DNA from: Microbispora sp. ZYX-F-249
GTDB taxonomy: Bacteria; Actinomycetota; Actinomycetes; Streptosporangiales; Streptosporangiaceae
Length of the DNA: 64,000 bases
Reading direction: 5' to 3'
NCBI RefSeq assembly: GCF_039649665.1
Contig: NZ_JBDJAW010000032.1
Span: 1 to 64,000, forward strand
In this document: in pieces, positions 44,210 to 52,136 of the stretch
Position numbering within the stretch: the first letter of the stretch is position 1
Layout of the letters: the number at the start of each line of letters is the position of its first letter
The notes under the pieces: model-generated
What the model saw: only the letters and a program-made list of their open reading frames with translations
What the model was told of the DNA's origin: nothing
Databases searched by the model: none
Translations under genes and position numbers: made by a program

Positions 44210-45185
44210 TCAGGCCGCGAGATCGTGGCCCAGCCGAACCGACAGCTCGCGCACGAGGTCGAGGGCGGCGTCGGTGATGACCGTGCCGGGCAGGAAGGCA
44301 GCCGTGACCCCGGCGTCCAGCAACGCGGGCACATCGCCGGGCGGGATGACGCCGCCCACCACGATCACGATGTCGTCGCCGCCGGCCGCGGCCAGCTCCT
44401 CGCGCAGCGCGGGCACCAGCGTGAGATGCCCGGCGGCCTGAGACGAGACCCCCACGATGTGCACGTCGGCCTCGGCGACATGGCGGACAACCTCGGCCGG
44501 GGTCTGGAACAGCGGGCCGACGTCCACGTCGAAGCCCAGGTCGGCGAACGCGGAGGCGATCACCTTCTGCCCCCGATCGTGGCCGTCCTGGCCCATCTTG
44601 GCCACCAGGATCCGCAGGCGCCTCCCCTCCGCCTCGGCGAAGCGGTCGCCGGCCTCGCGGACGGCGTCGGCACCGGCGCCCATCTCCTGCCGGTACACCC
44701 CGGAGATGGTCTGCACGTTTGCCTGATGCCGCCCGAACACCCTCTCGAAAGCCTTTAGAGATCTCCCCCACCGTGGCGTGCGCCCGGGCCGCGTCCACCG
44801 CCAGGGCCAGCAGGTTGCCGCCGGTGGCCGCCCCGCGGGTGAGCGCCTCCAGCGCGGCGCGTACGGTCTCGCCGTCGCGTTCAGCCCGCAGCCGCTCGAT
44901 CTGACGGGCGCGTACGGCGGTGTTGTCGACCTTGAGCACCTCCACCTCCGGCTCGGCGTCGGTACGGTACCTGTTGACGCCGATCACCGGCTGGACGCCG
45001 GAGTCGATGCGGGCCTGGGTGCGGGCGGCGGTTTCCTCGATACGGAGCTTGGGCAGCCCGGCCTCGATCGCCCTGGCCGTGCCGTCGACCTGTTCTACCT
45101 CGGCGATGTGCTGCTGCGCCTTGGCCGCGAGTCGCCGGGTGAGGGTCTCGACGTAGTAGGAGTCGCCGCAGGGGTCGATCACCCA
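44210..45185 (-). pseudogene. Methylmalonyl-CoA mutase, 5'-truncated and frameshifted
   Basis: The remaining part starts mid-gene with [24 protein letters not shown] (end of the TIM-barrel domain) and runs through [17 protein letters not shown]. One extra A near 44755, in the run before the GGCTTTC, breaks the frame (ISK/GF instead of [10 protein letters not shown]). The adjacent frame then carries the B12-binding domain: [13 protein letters not shown] (DxHxxG), [10 protein letters not shown], and [12 protein letters not shown]. The catalytic barrel is missing; the gene ends abruptly at about 45185 against a fragment of another gene on the opposite strand. Confidence 0.85.
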
Positions 45186-45186
45186 A

Positions 45187-45475
45187 CCGCGATCGTCGCG
45201 GTGTCCGACGCGGTCCGCATCGTGCTGGCGCATAACGTGGCGGACGCCGAGGTGTCGCTGCACCGCTACCGCCTCGTCGGCCGCGTCCCCGCCCCTCCGC
45301 CACCGGGAGAACGCCAGCGTCGCCCGCTACCAGCGGCTGTTCCGCGTGCATCGACAAATGGCTGGCCGGGACCCCCGACGCCGATTTGCGCGCCGAACTC
45401 ATGGCCGTCTCGGTCGTCGCGGCGCACAACCAGGTCCTGCCCGGCTGGTTGGGCGCCGGCGGCACCTACTCATGA
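45187..45475 (+). pseudogene. 3' fragment of a TetR-family regulator
   Basis: The + strand reads [34 protein letters not shown], then, in a shifted frame, [13 protein letters not shown], then, shifted again, CIDKWLAGTPDADLRAELMAVSVVAAHNQVLPGWLG and a stop at 45473-45475. This is the ligand-binding C-terminus of a TetR regulator (VGRVPAL...[10 protein letters not shown] pattern). The HTH half is absent and two frameshifts are present. Its 5' edge meets the mutase remnant head-on, marking a deletion breakpoint. Confidence 0.7.
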
Positions 45476-45649
45476 AGCCATCCAGGCCCATCTGCAGCCA
45501 CGTACATCCGACAAAGAGCGGTGAACTGACATGGCACGAATCCTGCGGCGGCATCTACAGCAGCACGGCCAGCAGGAAGCCCGCAGTGAGGGAACTAGTC
45601 GCGATCGAGCGCGCAGAACGGGTCATCGGATCGACAAGTTTTGTGGCGG

Positions 45650-45677
45650 TTGTTACGACACCATAGCGGTGTACCGT
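45650..45677 (+). promoter_or_regulatory. Candidate promoter of the defence-like gene set
   Basis: TTGTTA (45650-45655) and TACCGT (45672-45677) with a 16-bp spacer. An ACACC/GGTGT inverted repeat lies between them and the predicted start is just before ATG 45688, giving a nearly leaderless transcript. Prediction only. Confidence 0.4.
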
Positions 45678-45687
45678 ACTCACACCG

Positions 45688-46716
45688 ATGGCACGAACGG
45701 AGTCGTCGTGGCCGCTAACAATGACATGGCGGGGCGTAGGCGCCGTTTCATCGGCGGCTTGCGGGTATCAGGAGGTCAGAATTTCCATCCTGGCGGACTT
45801 GCATGACGGCCAGGTCGGCAGAGACTTCCTCGACCTGCTGACTACGGTTGTGCGGATGCAACTGCGGCGCCTTCCGATCTTGTACACGGACCGACGTCTG
45901 GACAACGATCTTGTCGGCGATTTCATGCAGGACTTTGTCACGGAGCGCTGGGAGCGCACGGTCACCGCGCTCCTGGCCGAGGCAACCGACGACGAATCGC
46001 TGGAACGGCTGCTGCACCGAATCGTGCGCTCCTGGCTCATCGACCAGGTCCGTAAGACCGACCGCGGGTCGGTTCTGCGCCGCATCAAGGATCATCTGGC
46101 CGAGGATCCGGCATTCGAAGTGGTGCCCGACCACGAGGCGGGCGGAGGCCGGTGGCGCCTGGCCGATAGCGACGGTCCGCCCTGGGGTGGCCGCATGGAG
46201 GATCTGGTAGCCGCGGCCTACAAGGTGCCTGCCAGGGCGGTTCGGTGGAGCGATCCGACACGGCGGCCCCCGATCGCCTGTGCCACCGACCTCACCGCCA
46301 TCTTGCGGGAGGTGATGACGGCTGCCGGTCATCAGAGCCTAGACCTGCAGCAACTCGTGATGGTGATCACACAGCGCTTCCCGGCGACGATGGATCCGGA
46401 GTCCCGCACTATCGACGCGGACAAGGACGCGATCACCGCCACCGAGCCGACCCCGGACCTGGCGTGGGAGGCCCACCAGGTGGCGTCCGAGCGGGCGAGC
46501 ATCGCCGCGAACATCTTCGCCCAGCTGACGCACGACGAACGGCAGTTGCTTCCGATAATCCTCGATGGGAAGGCGGTGGAGACACATCTCAGCTGTGGGC
46601 GCAGCACTGCCTACAACCGGATCAATAAGTTGAAGGCCCTGATTCGAGAGCTCGCGGGTGCCTGCGATGATCCAGAACAGGTCGTGCTGGAGGTGCTGGC
46701 GCTATGTACCTCCTGA
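45688..46716 (+). CDS. Sigma-70-like regulator
   Basis: 342 residues from ATG 45688, directly after the predicted promoter. An in-frame ATT at 45781, five bases after a perfect AGGAGG, is a possible alternative start. Residues about 45-140 (DFLDLLTTVVRMQLRRLP...LVGDFMQDFVTERW...IVRSWLIDQVRKTDRGS) resemble sigma region 2, and the C-terminus (DERQLLPIILDGKAVETHLSCGRSTAYNRINKLKALIREL) a region-4-type HTH. Probably a dedicated sigma factor or sigma-derived regulator of the downstream genes; the family assignment is moderate. Confidence 0.65.
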   Translation: MARTESSWPLTMTWRGVGAVSSAACGYQEVRISILADLHDGQVGRDFLDLLTTVVRMQLRRLPILYTDRRLDNDLVGDFMQDFVTERWERTVTALLAEATDDESLERLLHRIVRSWLIDQVRKTDRGSVLRRIKDHLAEDPAFEVVPDHEAGGGRWRLADSDGPPWGGRMEDLVAAAYKVPARAVRWSDPTRRPPIACATDLTAILREVMTAAGHQSLDLQQLVMVITQRFPATMDPESRTIDADKDAITATEPTPDLAWEAHQVASERASIAANIFAQLTHDERQLLPIILDGKAVETHLSCGRSTAYNRINKLKALIRELAGACDDPEQVVLEVLALCTS

Positions 46717-46851
46717 TCGCGCTCCGGCTCGACGCAGTGGGGCGGTTCGAAGGCGGTGCCACAACTGGCGTGTCAAATGTGTTGGACAATCTGTCCGATG
46801 CGCCGTCAGTCCCCAGTGCAGCGTCCCGTCCGGAGAGAAAGAAGGTCAGTC

Positions 46852-47796
46852 GTGACGGCTGATGTGCCTGACCGCTTGCAGAGACTGGCCGCCGCGATGC
46901 AGGTGCCCGCACCGCTAACCTCCGCCGGGCTGCGCGACCGATTCGGCGACCCAGACCACCTTGAACCGGCAGTTGGCCAGGTATGGCGCGCTGAGTGGGA
47001 CGACGTGTCGCGGCTCGTGCTGCTACTCGCGGCCGAGGAACGGCATTGGCGGGTTGTGCCCGTGTCGGTCGAGCCCACTGGTGAAGACGACCACAGCCTC
47101 GTCGTCGACACAAGCCACACGGCGTTCGCGGTCGAGGTCACGGCCTGGGCTGGGCTGTCCGCCTTGATCCCGACTGGGACACTCAGCCGTGTCATCGACG
47201 ACTGGAGCAGGGACATCACCAATTGGTGTGCCGACACGGCGGGCGGCACCTTACACGAACCACCCGCCGGGACCCGCCGTGGAGGCCCAGCAACCGATCC
47301 TTTTAGCGCCAGCGCCACAGTCCGCGCCAGTCTGGCAGACGATCTCGACGTCCTGGTCGCGGCGCCGTTGGTTCCGATTCAAGCATCGACGCCCGTAGAT
47401 CTGAAGGCCGCCACCGGCCGTGTGGGCCTAGCCGCTGTGATCGCCGCCCTCCAACTCCCGCAGCCAACGGTGATGAAGATTGTGCAAGGCAAGCACCCAG
47501 TGACGAAACAGCAAGCCCATGTCCTGGCCGGGCTGTTCGGCTACGCCGCCGAAGAGATCATGATGGCGGCAGGCGGACTGCCATTGGGCTTGGCGACCGA
47601 ATTGGAACAGCCGCGTTGGCGGGAGACGTGGCGGTCACTATGCCGCCGGTTGGGGGTCAGCGAGTACGCCGCACGGCTGCAGGCCGGTTACGGCGCGTTC
47701 GCCACGGCGTTCCGTCAGACCGGAGGTACGGCACCGGATTGGCGCAGCCGAATCAGCCAGTGGCTTGCAGCCCGTGAGGACGAGACGGCGGAGTGA
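46852..47796 (+). CDS. HTH protein paired with ImmA/IrrE peptidase
   Basis: 314 residues from GTG 46852. The N-terminal two thirds is an alpha/beta domain of unknown family (DRLQRLAAAMQVP..., WRVVPVSVEP..., SLVVDTSHTAFAVEVTAWAGL). The C-terminal part has an XRE-like HTH (LAAVIAALQLPQPTVMKIVQGKHPVTKQQAHVLAGLFGY). It ends 4 bp before the ImmA/IrrE gene. Family knowledge: ImmA/IrrE peptidases commonly cut and inactivate a partner HTH repressor encoded next to them, so this is the likely substrate. Confidence 0.65.
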   Translation: MTADVPDRLQRLAAAMQVPAPLTSAGLRDRFGDPDHLEPAVGQVWRAEWDDVSRLVLLLAAEERHWRVVPVSVEPTGEDDHSLVVDTSHTAFAVEVTAWAGLSALIPTGTLSRVIDDWSRDITNWCADTAGGTLHEPPAGTRRGGPATDPFSASATVRASLADDLDVLVAAPLVPIQASTPVDLKAATGRVGLAAVIAALQLPQPTVMKIVQGKHPVTKQQAHVLAGLFGYAAEEIMMAAGGLPLGLATELEQPRWRETWRSLCRRLGVSEYAARLQAGYGAFATAFRQTGGTAPDWRSRISQWLAAREDETAE

Positions 47797-47799
47797 AGC

Positions 47800-48837
47800 A
47801 TGACGAGTAGGGCCTCGGAGGCGGTACAGATGCAGGTCACGGCGATGCTGGACCTGCTGGAGCGCGACCGGCCGGGCATGCTCGACCGGCTCCGCACCGA
47901 CGCCCTTGCCGAACTCCAGACCTGGCCGGAGGTGCGGGTGCATTTGGTCACCGAAGCGCTGCCTACCGCCGAGGGGTGCTCGGTGGCAGGCAGCTACGGG
48001 GACGAAGAGCAGCCGCCGGCCCTGTGCGTGGTCCGGTCGGCGTCGACGCGTCGCCGCCAGTTCACCGTGCTACACGAACTCGGTCACCATCTACAGAGGA
48101 CCGATTTGGATCTCGGCACCGCAGTCGTGCTCGCGGACGGGGATCGGTTCGAGGACGACGCCTGCGACCTGTTCGCCGCCCGGGTGCTGCTGCCCGACTC
48201 TCTGGTCGCAAGCTGCTTCGACGACCGCACGCCGATACCGGGCGACATCGTCGCGCTCTACCGCAAGTCCAGCGCCTCACGAGCCGCGTGCATGGTCCGG
48301 GCGGCCGAACACCTCAGCAGCTTCGGCGCGGTCGTGCTCTACGACGCCGCCGGTGTTGTATCGTTCGCCGCCGCGAGGGGCAGCGTCTACCCGCCGGCCC
48401 GCGGCAGCGACCAGTCACAGACGGCGCTGGTCGCGGCGGCGTTGCGCGACCCGAGCCGCGCGGACGGGATGCCGTTCACCGTCGATGACACCAGGATCCG
48501 GTACCGGTCCGGGCACGCCAGCGGCCCGCTCTACGGGCAGGCCACCTGGTGTGACGGCTATCTGGTCGCGGTCCTGGTGGAGCACCACGCACCGTGGCGG
48601 ACCTTCTCCCCACCCCGGGACATCATCCCGTCACGGCAGCCGCAGTGGGCCGAGTGCCAGGTGTGCGTCAACTCCTACGAGGTGACCGACATCTGCGGCA
48701 CCTGCGGTGAACCGCGCTGCCCGTCCGGGCACTGCGAGTGCAGCCTGCGTCGAGAGCGGCACTGCGAGCGGTGCAAGTTGACGTACGGTCCCGCGATGTT
48801 TCCGGGCAACGGGGCTATCTGCCGGGACTGCCTCTGA
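47800..48837 (+). CDS. ImmA/IrrE Zn-peptidase with 11-Cys C-terminal domain
   Basis: 345 residues. The metallopeptidase motif FTVLHELGHHL (His92, Glu93, His96) and the downstream Glu118 in FEDDACDLFAARVLLP are characteristic of COG2856 (ImmA/IrrE). After a beta-rich middle part, residues 286-345 hold eleven Cys in CxxC-like pairs (CQVC, CGTC, CPSGHCEC, CERC, CRDC) plus His, which should bind two or more zinc ions in a treble-clef or RING-like manner. The combination is unusual. It sits between its HTH partner and the nucleotidyltransferase gene. Confidence 0.8.
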   Translation: MTSRASEAVQMQVTAMLDLLERDRPGMLDRLRTDALAELQTWPEVRVHLVTEALPTAEGCSVAGSYGDEEQPPALCVVRSASTRRRQFTVLHELGHHLQRTDLDLGTAVVLADGDRFEDDACDLFAARVLLPDSLVASCFDDRTPIPGDIVALYRKSSASRAACMVRAAEHLSSFGAVVLYDAAGVVSFAAARGSVYPPARGSDQSQTALVAAALRDPSRADGMPFTVDDTRIRYRSGHASGPLYGQATWCDGYLVAVLVEHHAPWRTFSPPRDIIPSRQPQWAECQVCVNSYEVTDICGTCGEPRCPSGHCECSLRRERHCERCKLTYGPAMFPGNGAICRDCL

Positions 48838-48980
48838 CCTGCCGCCGCTGGCCTGTTGGACAGATCGCGGGATGCGTCGTCAGGGGTTGGTGAGGGCTAC
48901 CGACAGTCCTACGGCACCCGGCCAGGGTGCTGCCACTGATGCGCTGTGCCGGGGCCAGCGCGGGAATGGGGGGCCACTAC

Positions 48981-50003
48981 ATGGGGCACACTGCCGATCT
49001 CTTGTCCAGCGTCCGTACGCAGATCGACGCCGACGACGTACCGCTGAAGGAAGCCCGCACCCGGCTTCAACTGGTCCGCGATGTCGCCGAGGGCTTCCCT
49101 GGTTCCTTGCGCACCTACGCCAGCGGCTCGCTGGCCCACCACACGATGAACCGGCCCGTGACCGATGGGGACGGCGGGCTGGTGCTGGACCGCCGCTGCT
49201 ATCCGAGGCTTGGCCCGGAGGGTGGAAACGAAACCCCGAGTGAGGTGGCCGGGGAGCTTTGCGCGTTGCTGGGCCCGGCGATCCGCGAGATGTACCCGAA
49301 GGCGCGATGCGGCACCTCGAAGCGCGGTCCGAAGCTGTGGTTCAACGCGCCGGTCAACGGCCAGGACCCGACGGTGGATCTGGTTGTGGCGCTGACCCGC
49401 CGCGACGGTGACGGCCTCTGGATCCCCAATCTGGAGAAGGACAGGTGGGAGGCATCGCATCCGGAGGGGCATGTCGCCCTCTTCAACGCCGGCCCGGCCT
49501 CACTGCGGCAGACCCGCCGCATTGTGATCCGGTTACTGAAGGCCTGGAACAAGCAGTACAGCAGCCCCGGTATGTCCTCCTTCCACCTGTCGGCTCTCGC
49601 CTGGGAGTTCATAGTCAGCGGCTTGGGCGTGCCGACTGCCCTGCACACGGTGCTCGACCGAGCCGCCACGCGGATCAGCCGCGGGTACGCCACGCCGGAT
49701 CCGGCAGGAGTATCCGCTCCGCTGAAGCTGCTGCTCGGCCGCGAAATCGTTGCGAGCCGGCTACGCAAGGCCGCCGACGCGGTCGCCGAAGCGATCGAGC
49801 ACGACACCGACGAGGTCGCAGTGCAGATGGCGCTGCACAAGATGTTCTGGAAGTACATCGACGACCCGACTGGCGGTGGGCTGGCCAGAACCGCAGACCT
49901 GCTGCGGCAGCGCCGACCGGTGCCCACCACAGCGCTGGGCCTCGGCGGCGCGGCGGCGCTGGTCGTGCCGACCCGCGCGTACGGTGGCCGGTCGCTGCTG
50001 TGA
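48981..50003 (+). CDS. CD-NTase-like (cGAS/DncV-type) nucleotidyltransferase
   Basis: 340 residues from ATG 48981 (GGGGGG upstream). The pol-beta fold is shown by YASGSLAHHTMNRPVTDGDGG: GS (49-50), metal ligands Asp62 and Asp64, then Asp133 in PTVDLVVAL. The helical second domain has RRIVIRLLKAWNKQ...SSFHLSALAWEF, as in SMODS/OAS-like enzymes. Family knowledge: CD-NTases make cyclic oligonucleotides on phage infection in CBASS. The C-terminus ends YGGRSLL, with a di-Gly four residues from the end. The stop overlaps the E2-like gene (GTGA). Confidence 0.85.
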   Translation: MGHTADLLSSVRTQIDADDVPLKEARTRLQLVRDVAEGFPGSLRTYASGSLAHHTMNRPVTDGDGGLVLDRRCYPRLGPEGGNETPSEVAGELCALLGPAIREMYPKARCGTSKRGPKLWFNAPVNGQDPTVDLVVALTRRDGDGLWIPNLEKDRWEASHPEGHVALFNAGPASLRQTRRIVIRLLKAWNKQYSSPGMSSFHLSALAWEFIVSGLGVPTALHTVLDRAATRISRGYATPDPAGVSAPLKLLLGREIVASRLRKAADAVAEAIEHDTDEVAVQMALHKMFWKYIDDPTGGGLARTADLLRQRRPVPTTALGLGGAAALVVPTRAYGGRSLL

Positions 50004-50452
50004 CCCGTGTCCCCCGGCGGGAGCCGGCCTGGTTCGCCAGGCCAGCTTTCCGCCTGCGGTTCGTCTCCGAGCTCGCCGGGACCGGTGTGCCGGTCCGGGT
50101 GATCCGCCCGCCTCAGCGTTTCCGAGGCGGATTCGCCGTTCGGTGCACCGTTATCCCGCCGGGTGTCGAACCGCGCCAGGTGACGATCGTGTTCTCCGTC
50201 GGCTCACCGGAGGTCCCCCGCGTGTTCGCAGACGGACCGACAGAGTCGCCGCACCGCTACTCCGGCGGGGAGCTGTGCATGTGGTGGCCGTTCGACGGGC
50301 CGGAGCGGCGGTGGCTACGCCGCGACGGCGGGGCGGCGCTGCTCGGCCAGATCGTCGCGCATCTGGTGCGGGAAGAATGGTGGCGGCGCACCGGTGAGTG
50401 GGTCGGCGAGGAGGCGCCCCACGCTGCTCAGGACGGTCAGGAGGACGAGTGA
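50000..50452 (+). CDS. Ubiquitin-E2-like protein (CBASS Cap2-E2 type)
   Basis: 150 residues from GTG 50000 overlapping the nucleotidyltransferase stop. The E2 core is visible: strands RCTVIPPG...VTIVFSVG, then PHRYSGGELCMWWP with His85 and catalytic Cys93 in the position of the eukaryotic HPN...GxIC motif, and a C-terminal helix IVAHLVREEWWRRTGEWVGEEAPH. No E1 or JAB gene is adjacent. This matches E2-only type II CBASS, in which the E2 conjugates the CD-NTase C-terminus to a target to regulate its activity. Confidence 0.8.
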   Translation: MTRVPRREPAWFARPAFRLRFVSELAGTGVPVRVIRPPQRFRGGFAVRCTVIPPGVEPRQVTIVFSVGSPEVPRVFADGPTESPHRYSGGELCMWWPFDGPERRWLRRDGGAALLGQIVAHLVREEWWRRTGEWVGEEAPHAAQDGQEDE

Positions 50453-51132
50453 TCCCTACCCCATCGCCGACGGTATCGGCCAGCCCCGCATCGACTCCAT
50501 CCAGCGCCGCGCCTCCGGTTATGCCGACGAGCAACCCAACCGTCGTGTCAGTGACCGGCACTGCCTCACCGGTCCCGGCGGCTCCGGGCGCACAGCTGTC
50601 GCCGGCCTCGAACTCGGTGACGGCGGCAGTGCTGTCCGCGGCGGTGATTGCGGCAATAATCAGCGCGACAGTCGCCGCTTGTACCGCGGTGTGGACCACG
50701 CGGCGCAAGAGCCGCGAGGAGGAACGCGCCCGGCAACGCGACCTGTTCGCCAGGGCGTACCAGGCGTACGCGGCGTACAAGGAGATGCCGTATGCGATCC
50801 GTCGACGCCGCCATGATGACGCGGCCGCTGAGCGCATCCGTTTGTCGGAGACCACACGGGAGATCCAGAGCCAGCTGAGCTACTTCGCCGTGTGGACCGC
50901 CGCCGAGTCCGGAGCCGTGGGCGATGCCTATGCCGCGCTCGTGCGTGAGCTGCGCAAGGTAGCTGGGGGCGCGATGCGCGAGGCGTGGTTGGCCGAGCCC
51001 ATCATCGACGACGCGGCGATGAATATTCCGCCGGCGGTCATCGACCTCTCGTCGTTGACGCCGTTAGAAGAGGCCTTCACCGATGCCGTTCGCGCCCACC
51101 TCGCTGCGATCGCTCCATGGTGGACGAAGTAG
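50449..51132 (+). CDS. Single-TM candidate effector
   Basis: 227 residues from GTG 50449, overlapping the E2 gene by GTGA, with AGGAGG just upstream. A Pro/Ser/Thr/Ala-rich N-terminal 56 residues, one helix (SVTAAVLSAAVIAAIISATVAACTAVW, about 56-82), a charged coiled coil (RRKSREEERARQRDLFARAY) and an alpha-helical soluble end. Its last place in the operon after NTase and E2 is where CBASS effectors sit; membrane effectors kill by disrupting the membrane. No known effector family recognised. Confidence 0.65.
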   Translation: MIPTPSPTVSASPASTPSSAAPPVMPTSNPTVVSVTGTASPVPAAPGAQLSPASNSVTAAVLSAAVIAAIISATVAACTAVWTTRRKSREEERARQRDLFARAYQAYAAYKEMPYAIRRRRHDDAAAERIRLSETTREIQSQLSYFAVWTAAESGAVGDAYAALVRELRKVAGGAMREAWLAEPIIDDAAMNIPPAVIDLSSLTPLEEAFTDAVRAHLAAIAPWWTK

Positions 51133-51473
51133 TTTGCCGCCCCGGTCCTGTTCTCGACTGGTTACCTGTACTGGGAGGTGAACCCCCGAGTCGGCCCCAC
51201 GTCGGGGGACCTACCTTCAACGGTGGCGGCGCGTGGGGCGCTGTCTGCGGATGTCTCAACCCACGTCCTTTACGCCGTAGATTTCTCAACGGTCACTCAA
51301 GCGAACCGGAGGACCCGTGACCAAATGACCGGGCTTCGGGCAGGTCATTTGAACACACCGCAGCAGCGCACCCTCGTTGACCGTGGATCCCCTGGTCAGC
51401 TCCGGTATTGATGGGTACCGGTCGGGAGCGGTCGGCACGTTCCGCTTCACGGTCAAACGACGGTCAGACATCA
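51133..51473. other. Intergenic region between operon and tRNA
   Basis: No gene. Holds an imperfect GC-rich hairpin (CCCCCGA 51183-51189 with TCGGGGG 51202-51208) and a second inverted repeat at 51322-51351. One or both may terminate the operon. Confidence 0.4.
51322..51351. terminator. Inverted repeat, probable terminator
   Basis: Arms CAAATGACC and GGTCATTTG (9 bp) around a 12-nt loop with a TTCG core. Because the arms end in A/T runs it could terminate transcription in both directions, between the effector gene and the tRNA. Confidence 0.5.
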
Positions 51474-51505
51474 AAAGAGCCTGATCACTTGGAGAGTGAT
51501 CAGGC
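51474..51505 (-). terminator. Terminator of tRNA-Pro
   Basis: Perfect 11-bp stem GCCTGATCACT/AGTGATCAGGC (51479-51489 and 51495-51505), followed on the minus strand by CTCTTTTG. Just downstream of the tRNA. Confidence 0.8.
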
Positions 51506-51526
51506 CTCTGACCTGCTAGAACAGTG

Positions 51527-51600
51527 TCGGGACGGCGGGATTTGAACCCACGACCCCTTGACCCCCAGTCAAGTGCGCTGCCAAACTGCGCTACGTCCCG
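51527..51600 (-). tRNA. tRNA-Pro (anticodon GGG)
   Basis: A complete cloverleaf on the minus strand: acceptor CGGGACG/CGTCCCG, D stem GCGC/GCGC, anticodon stem CTTGA/TCAAG with loop CTGGGGG (anticodon GGG, reading CCC), and T arm GTGGG-TTCAAAT-CCCGC. The discriminator is A and CCA is not encoded. A plausible integration target for elements, but no duplicated 3' end was seen in the window. Confidence 0.95.
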
Positions 51601-51692
51601 TTGCCCTGGTCTCCCGGGGCACATCCAAACCTTAGCGCAGTTTCCGCTCTCGTGCGTACACGAACCGCGCCGGTGGGCCTAGGCTGGCGATC

Positions 51693-52127
51693 ATGGGCAG
51701 GAAGGCGCGGATCGACCAGGAAGAACTCGTCCGGCTGGCCGGCGAGGGATGGACCAACGCCCGCCTCGCCGAGCACTTCGGCGTCACGGAGTCGGGCGTC
51801 CTGCAGGCGAAGCGCGCGGCCGGTCTGTCCAAGCCGATGACGGACCACAGCCGCGCCCTGCCGTGGAAGCTCCGGCGCGAGCACAGCCAGAGCGGCCCCG
51901 CCACCAACCTCCGGAACCTCTCCGCCGCGTCCCAGGGCCGCCGGGTCCCCAAGGACAGGCTCAACACCGCCCTACGGTGGGCGAGCCGGCTGGTCGACAA
52001 CGGGCTCGACATCGCCTACGACCCCGAGCAAGGCTTTCATGAGGTGCCCGCCGGGGACGACTCTCACGTCGCCCGGGTCCTCGCCGAGGCCCGTGCCGCC
52101 ACGGACGCGGCGGGCACCAGTCCCTGA
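51693..52127 (+). CDS. HTH-domain protein
   Basis: 144 residues. The N-terminal HTH (RIDQEELVRLAGEGWTNARLAEHFGVTESGVLQAKRAAGL) resembles homeodomain-like or sigma-region-4 folds. The central basic part (DHSRALPWKLRREHSQSGPATNLRNL...RLNTALRWASRLVDNGLDIAYDP) is of unknown family but common in actinomycetes. Possibly a small DNA-binding regulator; divergent from the tRNA by about 90 bp. Confidence 0.65.
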   Translation: MGRKARIDQEELVRLAGEGWTNARLAEHFGVTESGVLQAKRAAGLSKPMTDHSRALPWKLRREHSQSGPATNLRNLSAASQGRRVPKDRLNTALRWASRLVDNGLDIAYDPEQGFHEVPAGDDSHVARVLAEARAATDAAGTSP

Positions 52128-52136
52128 CCGTACGGC

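Noticed and set aside
45531-45806. Rightward 91-codon frame upstream of the sigma-like gene
   Set aside because: Overlaps the predicted promoter and the sigma-like gene, with no ribosome site.
51133-51526. Attachment-site duplication of tRNA-Pro
   Set aside because: No second copy of the tRNA 3' end was seen by eye.
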